Source: an uncultured Oscillospiraceae bacterium (GTDB lineage: Bacteria > Bacillota > Clostridia > Oscillospirales > Ruminococcaceae). Taken from it: DNA of 64,000 bases. Below, in pieces: positions 7,928-16,526 of the stretch; position 1 is the first letter of the stretch, and the number at the start of each line of letters is the position of its first letter. Below the pieces are notes generated by a model, which did no database searches, had not been told where the DNA came from, and saw only the letters and a program-made list of their open reading frames with translations. A program made the translations under genes and the position numbers. Location: the NCBI GenBank assembly GCA_934464775.1, contig CAKSKG010000004.1, forward strand, positions 62,001 through 126,000, written 5' to 3'.

Positions 7928-7990
7928 AACATAATTATCTGCGAACTTTTGTATTAAATGAATAAAAATAAAAAAATGTTTCAAAACCTA

Positions 7991-8019
7991 TTGCATTATT
8001 GGAAATATAGTGATATAAT
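7991..8019 (+). promoter_or_regulatory. Promoter of gdhA
   Basis: TTGCAT (7991-7996), 17 bases, TATAAT (8014-8019). It leaves a leader of about 95 bases before the gdhA ATG; no known riboswitch is recognised in that leader. Confidence 0.7.
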
Positions 8020-8121
8020 ACTAACTGTAGAGTGCAGCAGGGCACGATGTGTCTTTCATTTTACAGCAGAGCGGTCCGTTTTTGTTAATCAGACTGCTTA
8101 AAATTAGGGAGGTTTATTAAA

Positions 8122-9468
8122 ATGGCATTAACAAACAAATATCTTGCAGATTTACTGGAAACCGTTAAGAAGCGCAACCCCGGCGAGCCCGAGTTCATTC
8201 AGGCTGTAACTGAGGTTTTCGAGTCCCTTCAGCCCGTTGCTGAAAAGAGACAGGATCTTATTGATGCAGGCGTATTCGAGAGAATCGTTGAGCCTGAGCG
8301 TCAGATCATTTTCAGAGTACCTTGGGTTGACGATAACGGCAAGGTTCAGGTTAACAGAGGTTTCAGAGTACAGTTCAACTCTGCTATCGGTCCTTACAAG
8401 GGCGGTCTCAGACTTCACCCCTCCGTATACCTCGGAATCATCAAGTTCCTGGGCTTTGAGCAGATCTTCAAGAACAGCCTTACAACACTCCCCATGGGCG
8501 GCGGCAAGGGCGGTTCCGACTTCGATCCTAAGGGCAAGTCCGACGGAGAAGTTATGCGTTTCTGCCAGAGCTTCATGACAGAGCTTTGCAAGCACATCGG
8601 CGCTGACTGCGATGTTCCCGCAGGTGATATCGGTACAGGCGCACGTGAGATCGGCTATATGTTCGGTCAGTATAAGAGACTCAGAAACGAGTTCACAGGC
8701 GTTCTTACAGGCAAGGGCCTTACATACGGCGGCTCTCTCGCAAGAACACAGGCAACAGGCTACGGTCTCTGCTACTTCACAAACGAGATGCTCAAGGCTA
8801 ACGGCAAGAGCTTCGAGGGCAAGACAGTTGTTATCTCCGGTTCCGGCAACGTTGCTATCTATGCAACTGAAAAGGCTACCGAGTACGGCGCAAAGGTCGT
8901 TGCACTTTCCGACTCCAACGGCTACATCTACGATAAGAACGGTGTTGACCTTGCCTGCGTAAAGCAGCTCAAGGAAGTTGAGAGAAAGAGAATCAAGGAA
9001 TACGTTACAACTCACCCCGATGCTGAGTACCACGAGGGCTGCTCCGGTATCTGGACAATCAAGTGCGATATCGCTCTTCCCTGCGCTACACAGAACGAGA
9101 TCAACGGCGAGAGCGCTGCTATCCTCGCAAAGAACGGCTGCTTCGCAGTTGCAGAGGGTGCTAATATGCCTTCTACTCCCGAGGCTATTGAAGTTTACTT
9201 CAAGAACAATATGCTCTTTGGACCCGCAAAGGCTGCAAATGCAGGCGGCGTAGCAACATCAGGTCTTGAAATGTCCCAGAACAGCGAGCGTCTTTCCTGG
9301 ACATTCGAGCAGGTTGATGAGAAGCTCCACAACATCATGATCAGCATCTTCAAGAGCTGTGATGAGGCTGCTAAGGAGTACGGCATGGAGGGCAACTACA
9401 TGGCAGGTGCCAACATCGCAGGCTTCCTCAAGGTAGCTGAAGCTATGAAGGCTCAGGGCTGTGTTTGA
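8122..9468 (+). CDS. gdhA: NADP-specific glutamate dehydrogenase
   Basis: A 448-residue hexameric enzyme that aminates 2-oxoglutarate with ammonium and NADPH, the main ammonium-assimilation route in many rumen and gut Ruminococcaceae. MGGGKGGSDFDPKGKS holds the catalytic lysine region, PAGDIGTGAREIG follows, and the Rossmann motif is VVISGSGNVAIYA. Length and motifs match the bacterial small GDH class. Codon use is visibly stricter than in neighbours (preferred aag, gct, ttc, atc), a mark of high expression. AGGGAGG precedes the ATG by about 9 bases. It is a single-gene unit between its own promoter and terminator. Confidence 0.96.
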   Translation: MALTNKYLADLLETVKKRNPGEPEFIQAVTEVFESLQPVAEKRQDLIDAGVFERIVEPERQIIFRVPWVDDNGKVQVNRGFRVQFNSAIGPYKGGLRLHPSVYLGIIKFLGFEQIFKNSLTTLPMGGGKGGSDFDPKGKSDGEVMRFCQSFMTELCKHIGADCDVPAGDIGTGAREIGYMFGQYKRLRNEFTGVLTGKGLTYGGSLARTQATGYGLCYFTNEMLKANGKSFEGKTVVISGSGNVAIYATEKATEYGAKVVALSDSNGYIYDKNGVDLACVKQLKEVERKRIKEYVTTHPDAEYHEGCSGIWTIKCDIALPCATQNEINGESAAILAKNGCFAVAEGANMPSTPEAIEVYFKNNMLFGPAKAANAGGVATSGLEMSQNSERLSWTFEQVDEKLHNIMISIFKSCDEAAKEYGMEGNYMAGANIAGFLKVAEAMKAQGCV

Positions 9469-9500
9469 TCCGAAATTTCTGTAAACAGTAAATGATATGG

Positions 9501-9535
9501 CGGCGGTGCATCTTATGATGTGCCGCCGTTTTTGC
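9501..9535 (+). terminator. Terminator after gdhA
   Basis: 10-bp GC-rich stem (9501-9510 with 9519-9528, two G-T pairs) followed by TTTTT. Confidence 0.85.
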
Positions 9536-9554
9536 GTACATTTATATAAATACA

Positions 9555-9597
9555 TAAAAAATCGGCTGCATATTTTTAAATGCAGCCGATCGTTTTT
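9555..9597 (-). terminator. Terminator of the abc-F/pdxK/trmL/degV operon
   Basis: Perfect 11-bp stem (9561-9571 with 9580-9590). A-tracts on its left give a T run on the minus strand, just beyond the degV stop; a T run on the right also makes it usable on the plus strand. Confidence 0.85.
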
Positions 9598-9610
9598 TAC
9601 GGATATTATA

Positions 9611-10477
9611 TTATTTCTTTGCCTTGAAAGCAACAGCGACAGTCTTTGGTCCGCAGTTTGCGGCAATAACTCCGCCGATGTCAAAGCGCATCTCGGGAGC
9701 ATAGCCCAGACGCTTTGTAAGCTCCTTTGCAAGCTCATCGGTGTAGATCGGGTCGTAGCCTTCCATTACAACATAAGGTGACTGGGGGATTATTCTTTCG
9801 CAGACAAAATCAGCCAGCTTGGGAACAACCGCCTTGTCGCCTCTTACCTTTGCTTCGACTTCGGAAACGCCCTGCTTTATCTTGATTATAGGACGGAGTC
9901 CCATTATTTCTCCCACAAATCCAGCTGCCGAGCTTACACGTCCCGATTTTTTTACAAACTGGAGAGTATAGCAGCCGAAGTGTACCTCCGCAGCATCGAA
10001 CCATTCTGTGAGATAACCCTCGATCTCGTCGGCGGAAGCTCCGTTTTCAGCCTTTATTGCAGCCTGTACCACGGGATAGCCGTATGTTCCCGTGTAGTTT
10101 CCCGAATCGAGAATGCGGATATTCACCTTGTCCTTTGCATCGGGATTTTCCTCAAAGAACTGATCTCTTCCCATGCGTGCGGAATTGATCGTGTTGGAGC
10201 CTTTGGAAGCGATAGAGATGTAAAAAATATCGGTGCAGCCGTCAGCATATGCTTCGGAGAAGCTTTCCGCATATTCAAATGGTGTAAGCTGCGAGTGCTT
10301 CGGCAGCTCGGGGGACTTGATTATCAGGTCATAGTATTCCTTGATGGGGATATCTCTGTCACGGAAGCTTTTGTCGCCTACCGTTATCGGGAAGCACATG
10401 ATCTTTATGCCGTATTTTTCCTCGTATTCCTTGGGGATATCGCAGGCTGAATCGGTGATGAATTTGATTTTCTGCAT
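9611..10477 (-). CDS. DegV family fatty-acid-binding protein
   Basis: A 288-residue protein with the typical start KIKFITDSACDIP and the conserved FPITVGDKSFRD. DegV (FakB-type) proteins hold a fatty acid and, with FakA kinase, present it as acyl-phosphate for membrane lipid synthesis. The segment LTPFEYAESF and the C-terminal GGVIAANCGPKTVAVAF match the family. ATG 10477 was chosen because AGGAGAG lies upstream; a longer frame would run into trmL. It is the last gene of a four-gene leftward operon, 13 bases after trmL. The bound lipid and a partner kinase cannot be seen here. Confidence 0.9.
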   Translation of the reverse strand: MQKIKFITDSACDIPKEYEEKYGIKIMCFPITVGDKSFRDRDIPIKEYYDLIIKSPELPKHSQLTPFEYAESFSEAYADGCTDIFYISIASKGSNTINSARMGRDQFFEENPDAKDKVNIRILDSGNYTGTYGYPVVQAAIKAENGASADEIEGYLTEWFDAAEVHFGCYTLQFVKKSGRVSSAAGFVGEIMGLRPIIKIKQGVSEVEAKVRGDKAVVPKLADFVCERIIPQSPYVVMEGYDPIYTDELAKELTKRLGYAPEMRFDIGGVIAANCGPKTVAVAFKAKK

Positions 10478-10490
10478 TGTAAGCTCTCCT

Positions 10491-10985
10491 TTACCATTTA
10501 TATTTTGTGAGCTGCCCCTCGGAGGCAAGCTCGGGATAGTTCCACTGGCGAAGCACCTCATATACGCCTATCGCAACCGAATTTGATAAATTCAGGCTTC
10601 TGAGCGCAGGCCGCATAGGTATTCTTACGCAGGTGTCGGGATTTTTATACAGCAGCTCCTCGGGAAGTCCCTTGTCCTCACGTCCGAAAACAAGATAGCT
10701 GCCGTCGGGGTAGGTCATGTCGGAATGAACGTGCCTGCCCTTTGTGGTGAAATAAAAGTACGGACCGCTGTTTTTTGAAAAGAAATCTTCCAGCCCGTCA
10801 TAATATGTGATGTCAAGCTTGTCCCAGTAGTCCAGCCCCGCACGTTTAAGCTGCTTGTCTGTGACTTCAAAGCCCATTGGCTTTACAAGATGAAGCCTTG
10901 CACCCGTAACAGCGCAGGTGCGGGAGATATTTCCTGTGTTCTGTGGTATCTGTGGCTCCACCAGAACGATATTCAGATTTTTCAT
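10491..10985 (-). CDS. trmL: tRNA (cytidine/uridine-34 2'-O)-methyltransferase
   Basis: A 164-residue SPOUT-class enzyme, the size of TrmL/CspR. It begins LNIVLVEPQIPQNTGNISRT. The SAM-binding trefoil knot is formed by VFGREDKGLP, IPMRPALRSLNLSNSVAI and the final helix YEVLRQW. It 2'-O-methylates the wobble base of leucine tRNAs. It lies between pdxK (12 bases) and degV (13 bases) in one operon. Confidence 0.92.
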   Translation of the reverse strand: MKNLNIVLVEPQIPQNTGNISRTCAVTGARLHLVKPMGFEVTDKQLKRAGLDYWDKLDITYYDGLEDFFSKNSGPYFYFTTKGRHVHSDMTYPDGSYLVFGREDKGLPEELLYKNPDTCVRIPMRPALRSLNLSNSVAIGVYEVLRQWNYPELASEGQLTKYKW

Positions 10986-10997
10986 TGATTAGCCTTC

Positions 10998-11855
10998 TTA
11001 TAAAGTTTCATAATCGCAAAGCGTCGGATTTTCCATGAGATAATTAAGACAGCCCTCCAGCAGTATTCCCTCACGGGGGTCGGTGGAATAGCCGTAGGTG
11101 GTCTTTATCGTAAGCTCAAGGAATGATGCGGCACGGTTCATTGCCAGCGGCAGACTGTCTCCCCGGAGGATAGAGCCTGTCAGCACCGAAGCAAAAATAT
11201 CGCCTGTTCCGGGATAATTGGCATTTATCATCGCATATGGCACTTTCCAGAACTTGCTGTGCTTTCGGTCATAGCCGATGTTGTAGGTCTTTCCGTGGGA
11301 GAAAACGCTTGTGATAACAACAGTGTCGGGTCCAAGCTCGGAAAGCCGCACGAGATAGCTCTTCATCTGCTGCAAGGTAAGATCGGGCTGATATGGATCC
11401 TCGCCCAAAAGCATTGCTGCCTCCGTGACATTGGGAGTGATGATATCGGCAATTCGCACAAGCTCACCCATGCGGCTGCGAAGCTTGTCGGTGCAGGTCT
11501 TGTAGGGCTTGCCGTGGTCAGCCATAACGGGGTCAACGACTTTGAGCGCCGATTTATATTCATCGAAAAATTCCAGACAGTGATCTATCTGCTCGGTTGA
11601 AGCAAGAAATCCGCTGTAAATGCAGTCAAAGGATATTTTCAGCTTCTTGTAATGCTCCAGCGCAGGGGAGAGATAGTCGGTGAGATCGTGCATCACAACA
11701 TCTCCGAAGCCGCCTGTGTGGGAGGAAAGTATCGCCGTCGGAACGGGACAAACCTGTATTCCCATTGCCGAAAGCGTTGGGATTATCACCGTCAGAGAGC
11801 AGCGCCCTATGCCCGAGAGGTCATGTATCGCCGCAATTTTTATATTTCTGTTCAT
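10998..11855 (-). CDS. Pyridoxamine/pyridoxal kinase
   Basis: A 285-residue ribokinase-fold kinase of the PdxK/PdxY type, which phosphorylates vitamin B6 vitamers. Features include HDLSGIGRCSLTVIIP near the start, SSHTGGFGDV, DPVMADHGK, the ITPNVTEA segment and NANYPGTGDIFASVLTG, whose GTGD holds the catalytic aspartate. ATG 11855 is preferred to ATG 11870: AAAGGA precedes it by 6 bases, and the upstream ATG overlaps the abc-F stop. It is the second gene of the operon. Confidence 0.88.
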   Translation of the reverse strand: MNRNIKIAAIHDLSGIGRCSLTVIIPTLSAMGIQVCPVPTAILSSHTGGFGDVVMHDLTDYLSPALEHYKKLKISFDCIYSGFLASTEQIDHCLEFFDEYKSALKVVDPVMADHGKPYKTCTDKLRSRMGELVRIADIITPNVTEAAMLLGEDPYQPDLTLQQMKSYLVRLSELGPDTVVITSVFSHGKTYNIGYDRKHSKFWKVPYAMINANYPGTGDIFASVLTGSILRGDSLPLAMNRAASFLELTIKTTYGYSTDPREGILLEGCLNYLMENPTLCDYETL

Positions 11856-11866
11856 TGGTGTTCCTT

Positions 11867-13831
11867 TCATTCAAGCTCTTCGCTGAGCATGAGCCATTCA
11901 TCGGAATAATCGGCGGAAAGCTGCTTCATGCGCTCAAATTCGGCGCATTTTTCATGCATGAGCTGATAATCGGTGCATACCTCGGGTGAGGACATTTCCT
12001 CCTGAAGCGACGCCATTTCCGATTCAAGACGTTCTATCTCCGCTTCAAGCTCCTTTATGCGCTGACGCTTTTTTGCGTCCTTTGCACGCTGTTCCTTGGA
12101 ACGGAATGCCTTTGCGCCCTTTTCCTCGGCTTCCTTTTTTGCTTTTTCCTGCTTTTCAAGCTCGGCTATGCGCTGAGCCTCTTCTTCCTTTTTGGTGCGC
12201 AGCTCCATGTATTCCTCAAAGCTGCCGCCGAACTGTTCAACGCCGTTTTCGGTTATCTCCATGATGCGTGTGCAAAGTCTGTTCAGCAGATAGCGGTCAT
12301 GGGAAACCATGATTATCGTTCCGTCAAAGTCCACAAGCGCTTCTTCAAGAACTTCCTTTGCCGCAAGGTCAAGGTGGTTGGTAGGCTCGTCGAGGATAAG
12401 CACATTTCCACGCTCCATCATCATGATAGCAAAGCAGAGCTTTGCACGCTCGCCGCCGCTTATAACTCCCACCTGCTTTAAAACATTCTCTCCCGTAAGG
12501 CGGACAAGTCCCAGCAGGGAGCGAACCTGCTGCTCGGTCATTGTGGGTCTGCGGCTGTGGATCTCGTCAATTACCGTTTTGGAAAAATCCAGCTGGGAAT
12601 TTTCCTGATCGAAATATGCTATCTTGATGTTTTTCGTCCATTCGATAGTTCCGTGTGAAACAGGCAGCTGCTTTCTGATTATTTTCAGCAGCGTGGATTT
12701 TCCGATTCCGTTTGAACCGATTATGCCCAGCTTGTCTCCGCGTCTCACATCAAAGGAAAGGCTGTCCACAAGTGTCTTTCTGTCGCTGCCGAAGCCGACG
12801 CTTACGTCGATATTCTTGACCGCAAGCACATCAAGGGGCAGAACAACGTCATATTCAAAATGAATTTTTGCTCGTTTTGCGGGAGCAGCGGGCTTTTCGA
12901 TAAGCTCCATTGCTTCAAGCTTTTTGATACGGCTTTTTGCCATGTTGGAGGTTGTTGCACGGACAAGGTTCCTGTCAACGAAATCCTGAAGCTTTGCAAT
13001 CTCCTCCTGCTGAGCCTCGTATTCCTTCCACTGGCGCTGAACGTCAGCCTCTTTCTGGACCGTGAAAGCGGAATAATTGCCTTTGTAGCGTTTCAGATGG
13101 CCACGCTCTATCTCGCAGATAGATGTAGCCAGCTTGTCCAGAAAATATCTGTCATGTGATACGATAAGCAGCGCACCCTTGTAGTCACGGAGATAATCCT
13201 CCAGCCACATTATGGTGTTGAAGTCAAGGTGGTTGGTAGGCTCGTCAAGGATAAGCAGCTTCGGTGATTCAAGCAGCAGCTTTGCCAGTGCAAGACGTGT
13301 CTTTTCGCCGCCGCTCAGTGCGGAGATGACCATATCGTCACGCTCCTTGGGAAAGCCCATACCGTTCAGCACTGAGCGTATCTTTACATTTATAAGGTAG
13401 CCCTCGTTCGACTCAAAAAAAGCGGTCTTGCGGTCATATTCGGCTGATATTTCAGCAAATTTTTTCGGGTCGCTGTGGGTTTCGGGCTTTGCCATTTCCT
13501 CTTCAAGACGGCGCATTTCCTCCTGAACGTCAAGCAGCGGACGGAAAACCGAGGTCATTTCCTCGATTATCGTACTTGAACGGTCAAGACCCGTGTTCTG
13601 CTGCAAAAATCCCACTGTGGCGCTTTTTGTCAGCGAAAGATGCGGGACGTTGGGTTCTGGCTGTGATTCATAATCTTCCATGCCCGTTATGATGCGCAGC
13701 AGCGTTGATTTTCCGCAGCCGTTGTCGCCGATAAGACCTATCCTGTCATTGTCCTCGATAGTGAGAGCGATATTGTCAAGAACTGTGTTTCCGTTATATA
13801 TTTTACTAATATTTTCAAGTGATAATATCAT
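11867..13831 (-). CDS. ABC-F family ATP-binding protein
   Basis: A 654-residue soluble protein with two ABC domains and no membrane segments. Walker A motifs are GDNGCGKST (N domain) and GSNGIGKST (C domain); signatures are LSGGEKTRLALAKLL and ISGGERAKLCFAIMM; each has DEPTNHLD. The linker carries the basic, helical ABC-F/Uup linker region, and the C-terminus has a charged coiled coil of about 90 residues. ABC-F proteins act on ribosomes, in translation rescue or antibiotic protection. With no antibiotic-linked context, a housekeeping role of the YdiF/Uup type is more likely. ATG 13831 is preferred over upstream frames because GGAAGG precedes it by 9 bases. Confidence 0.92.
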   Translation of the reverse strand: MILSLENISKIYNGNTVLDNIALTIEDNDRIGLIGDNGCGKSTLLRIITGMEDYESQPEPNVPHLSLTKSATVGFLQQNTGLDRSSTIIEEMTSVFRPLLDVQEEMRRLEEEMAKPETHSDPKKFAEISAEYDRKTAFFESNEGYLINVKIRSVLNGMGFPKERDDMVISALSGGEKTRLALAKLLLESPKLLILDEPTNHLDFNTIMWLEDYLRDYKGALLIVSHDRYFLDKLATSICEIERGHLKRYKGNYSAFTVQKEADVQRQWKEYEAQQEEIAKLQDFVDRNLVRATTSNMAKSRIKKLEAMELIEKPAAPAKRAKIHFEYDVVLPLDVLAVKNIDVSVGFGSDRKTLVDSLSFDVRRGDKLGIIGSNGIGKSTLLKIIRKQLPVSHGTIEWTKNIKIAYFDQENSQLDFSKTVIDEIHSRRPTMTEQQVRSLLGLVRLTGENVLKQVGVISGGERAKLCFAIMMMERGNVLILDEPTNHLDLAAKEVLEEALVDFDGTIIMVSHDRYLLNRLCTRIMEITENGVEQFGGSFEEYMELRTKKEEEAQRIAELEKQEKAKKEAEEKGAKAFRSKEQRAKDAKKRQRIKELEAEIERLESEMASLQEEMSSPEVCTDYQLMHEKCAEFERMKQLSADYSDEWLMLSEELE

Positions 13832-13877
13832 TACAAGATACCTTCCGAAAAATAAAATTACACAATATACCATTATG

Positions 13878-13906
13878 ATTATAGCAGGAGAAAAGCGGTT
13901 TGTCAA
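13878..13906 (-). promoter_or_regulatory. Promoter of the abc-F operon
   Basis: On the minus strand TTGACA (13906-13901), 17 bases, TATAAT (13883-13878). It lies about 50 bases before the ABC-F start and is divergent from the promoter at 13942-13970. Confidence 0.8.
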
Positions 13907-13941
13907 GTGCAGCCGAATATCCGACGGGCGATTCGTTTTTC

Positions 13942-13970
13942 TTGACAGTGACAGATCAAAATGCTATAAT
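13942..13970 (+). promoter_or_regulatory. Promoter of the SDR-ThrE-acylphosphatase operon
   Basis: TTGACA (13942-13947), 17 bases, TATAAT (13965-13970), 52 bases before the SDR start. Confidence 0.82.
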
Positions 13971-14021
13971 AAAGGTACATCATAATTTTACATAAAATAC
14001 TTTCCGAAAGGAATGATATAA

Positions 14022-14753
14022 ATGAAAACTGCCGTTATTACAGGCGGTTCAAGAGGAATAGGACGTGCCATAGCGATGCGTCTTGCATCGGAGGGTTACG
14101 CTGCCGCAGTGAATTATTGCAGAAACGAAGCGGCTGCCCTTGAAGTATGCGATATCATCAGAAAAAACGGCGGCACGGCTGCTGCGTACAAAGCAGATGT
14201 TTCCGACCGAAAAGCAATGACTGAAATGTTTGAAAAAATAGAGCATGAGCTGGGCGCAGCCGATGTTCTTGTTAATAATGCGGGAATTGCGGGGCAGGTG
14301 ATGTTTCAGGATATTTCCGATGCCGACTGGGACAGGCTGTTCGATGTTGACGTTAAGGGCGTGTATATCGCCTCGCAGCTGGCATTGAAAAATATGCTTC
14401 ACCGAAAGCACGGCAGGATCATCAACATTTCCTCCATGTGGGGGATCACGGGCGGCTCCTGCGAGGTGCATTATTCTGCGGCAAAGGCGGCTGTGATCGG
14501 CATGACAAAGGCTCTTGCCAAGGAGCTGGGGCCTTCCGGGATAACGGTGAACTGCATCGCTCCCGGAGTTATCGACACGGAGATGAACGGACATCTTGAC
14601 AGCGAAACAATGGCTGAACTTGCGGCGGAAACTCCTCTTATGAGGATAGGAACGCCCGAGGACGTGGCTGCTGCGGCGGCATTTCTTGCATCGGAAAGCG
14701 CATCATTTATAACGGGACAGGTACTTTCCGTTGACGGAGGGATAGCTGTCTGA
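14022..14753 (+). CDS. Short-chain dehydrogenase/reductase, FabG-like
   Basis: A 243-residue classical SDR. Cofactor motif TGGSRGIGRA is at residues 6-15, then NNAGIAG, catalytic Ser in NISSMWG, and the YSAAK pair (Tyr/Lys). The C-terminus INGQVLSVDGG-like end (ITGQVLSVDGGIAV) is that of 3-oxoacyl-ACP reductases. It may reduce 3-oxoacyl-ACP in fatty-acid synthesis, but no other fab genes are nearby, so another carbonyl substrate is possible. It is first in a tightly packed seven-gene operon that runs to 17764. Confidence 0.85.
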   Translation: MKTAVITGGSRGIGRAIAMRLASEGYAAAVNYCRNEAAALEVCDIIRKNGGTAAAYKADVSDRKAMTEMFEKIEHELGAADVLVNNAGIAGQVMFQDISDADWDRLFDVDVKGVYIASQLALKNMLHRKHGRIINISSMWGITGGSCEVHYSAAKAAVIGMTKALAKELGPSGITVNCIAPGVIDTEMNGHLDSETMAELAAETPLMRIGTPEDVAAAAAFLASESASFITGQVLSVDGGIAV

Positions 14754-14772
14754 ACGGAAAAGGGGGATAATC

Positions 14773-15528
14773 GTGGGTGAAAATGAGCTTCTGGATACGG
14801 TCACCACAATGGCTTGTATGATGACAAAATACGGTGCCGAGGTCTATCGTGCCGAGGAGAGCATTCGGCGTATCTGCCGTGCCTACGGTCACCCCGAGGC
14901 GGAGATATTTGTTATCCCCACGGAAATAATTATCACCCTCAGACGGGAAAACGGCGAGCCGCTCACAAGGACCTGCCGAGTAACGGACAGAACGGTAAAT
15001 CTTGACAGGATAGACAAATACAACGGGCTTTCACGGCACATCTGCCATTCAAAGCCACGCTATCAGACGATAATGCAGAAGATAGACGAGATCGAGACAA
15101 GAAAAATATATCCCAAGGCTATGAATTTTATCTGCAACATCATTATCGGCGCTGTGTTTGCGTTCTTTTTCGGCGGCGGAGCTTTTGAATCAATAAGCGC
15201 TGCAATCTGCTCGGCACTGATATTTTATGTTGCGGAGAAAATGGACAAGTTCGGTTCGGGCGTTTTTATGAAGAGCTTTTTCTGTTCCTTTGCGGCGGCG
15301 GTTTCGGCTGTGCTGCTGAGCAGGCTGGGACTTACGGAGGGCTTCGATAAGGTGATAATCAGCTCGTTCATGACGCTTGTTCCGGGAGTTGCAATAACCA
15401 ACTGTATGCGTGATTTTATAGCAGGCGATCTGCTGGCAGGGATATATAATCTTACGGAGGCTCTGCTCATTGCTGCGGGAATGGCTGTGGGCGCAGGAGT
15501 TGTTATCGCAGCTGCCGTTGCGGTATAA
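14773..15528 (+). CDS. Threonine/serine exporter, ThrE N-terminal part (large subunit)
   Basis: A 251-residue membrane protein. Residues 1-115 are a soluble domain with TTMACMMTKYGAEVYRAEES and RDF-like elements. Five hydrophobic segments follow, including FGGGAFESISAA and LVPGVAITNCMRDFIAGD, the hallmark of the ThrE/DUF1212 family. Single-gene ThrE proteins join this part to a second integral domain; here the second part is the next gene. GTG 14773 is used because AAGGGGG lies just upstream. It probably exports small amino acids. Confidence 0.85.
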   Translation: MGENELLDTVTTMACMMTKYGAEVYRAEESIRRICRAYGHPEAEIFVIPTEIIITLRRENGEPLTRTCRVTDRTVNLDRIDKYNGLSRHICHSKPRYQTIMQKIDEIETRKIYPKAMNFICNIIIGAVFAFFFGGGAFESISAAICSALIFYVAEKMDKFGSGVFMKSFFCSFAAAVSAVLLSRLGLTEGFDKVIISSFMTLVPGVAITNCMRDFIAGDLLAGIYNLTEALLIAAGMAVGAGVVIAAAVAV

Positions 15529-15554
15529 AAATATGAACAGATCGGGGTGAGCAT

Positions 15555-16055
15555 ATGTTTGAGGATATACTGATAAAATGCATACTCAGCACGGCTGCCT
15601 GTGCGGCTTACGGCATACAGTTCAATATCAGACCGAGGCATCTTGTAAGTGCGGCTGTTGGCGGCTTCATGAGCCAGTTCATATATTTTATTCTCCAGAA
15701 TAACGGCTCGGGCGAGGTGAGCTGCTGTTTTATGGCGGCAGCGGGAGCAGCGGTTTATTCCGAACTGCTTGCACGTCGGCTTAGAGTTCCCGCAAGTATG
15801 TATCTGATAACCTCGATAATTCCCCTTGTTCCGGGCGGAATGATGTATTATACGATGTCCGCGCTGGTTATGGACGATATAGAATCTGCTTCGGAGCTTG
15901 CCGTAAAAACTGTGGGCGATGCAGGAGCTATCGCAATGGGTGTGTTCATGGTATCGTCCCTTGTAAGATTTTTCAAAAAGGCAAAATTCAAGGATAATTC
16001 GGGCTTCTTTTTCCGCAGTGACGGAAAAAAGGGAACCCTTAAAAATATGAAATAA
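15555..16055 (+). CDS. Threonine/serine exporter, ThrB-type second subunit (DUF3815)
   Basis: A 166-residue integral membrane protein with four to five helices. It starts FEDILIKCILSTAACAAYGIQFN and contains ITSIIPLVPGGMMYYTMSALV, typical of the C-terminal (DUF3815) half of ThrE. It follows the large subunit by 26 bases, so the two very likely form one exporter. GGGGTGAG precedes ATG 15555. Confidence 0.85.
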   Translation: MFEDILIKCILSTAACAAYGIQFNIRPRHLVSAAVGGFMSQFIYFILQNNGSGEVSCCFMAAAGAAVYSELLARRLRVPASMYLITSIIPLVPGGMMYYTMSALVMDDIESASELAVKTVGDAGAIAMGVFMVSSLVRFFKKAKFKDNSGFFFRSDGKKGTLKNMK

Positions 16056-16064
16056 GGTGATAAT

Positions 16065-16247
16065 ATGGCAGCGGGAAAATCCAACTGCGAAAGCTGCGTC
16101 TATTATGTATATGACGAGGACTGGGAATGCTATTGTTGTGATATGAACCTGGACGAGGACGAAATGTGCCGATTTATGAGCGGCAGCTTCGATAATTGCC
16201 CTTACTTCAATCTTGACGATGAATATGCGATCGCGAGGAAGCAGTAA
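16065..16247 (+). CDS. DUF6472-like small Cys-rich protein
   Basis: A 60-residue acidic protein with seven cysteines: CESC near the start, a CYCC run, a lone Cys in DEMCRF and CPYF near the end. The length and pattern (NCESCxYYVYDED ... NLDEDEM) match what I recall of DUF6472, found in Clostridia and of unknown function. The cysteines could bind zinc. Its stop overlaps the acylphosphatase start as TAATG, so translation is coupled. A second protein with the CxxC ... CPxF arrangement is at 39868. Confidence 0.7.
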   Translation: MAAGKSNCESCVYYVYDEDWECYCCDMNLDEDEMCRFMSGSFDNCPYFNLDDEYAIARKQ

Positions 16248-16525
16248 TGGAGAAAAAGAGAGTTTCGGTGCGGTATTACGGCTCTGTTCAGGGCGTCGGA
16301 TTCAGATACACCGCCTGTCATGCGGCAAGAATGCTGGGGCTTACGGGCTGGGTGGAGAACTGCTCCGACGGGACCGTTCTTGCGGAGATACAGGGCACAG
16401 CCGAGGAAATCGACAAAATGGAGCAGCTTATCGACTCGGGGCGATACATTGAGATAACTCACAGAGACGTGAGAAATATCCCAGTAGTTGATGATGAGCG
16501 CAGCTTTGAGATAAGAGGTTACTGA
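16247..16525 (+). CDS. acyP: Acylphosphatase
   Basis: A 92-residue protein of the usual family length. It hydrolyses acyl phosphates. It has the phosphate cradle GSVQGVGFR with the catalytic arginine and the downstream GWVENCSDGTV with the catalytic asparagine. ATG 16247 overlaps the preceding stop. It belongs to the operon starting at 14022; there is no obvious functional link with the exporter genes. Confidence 0.92.
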   Translation: MEKKRVSVRYYGSVQGVGFRYTACHAARMLGLTGWVENCSDGTVLAEIQGTAEEIDKMEQLIDSGRYIEITHRDVRNIPVVDDERSFEIRGY

Positions 16526-16526
16526 A

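Noticed and set aside
10478..10561. N-terminal extension of DegV
   Set aside because: The family start is at 10477, with AGGAGAG before it, and the extension would overlap the end of trmL.
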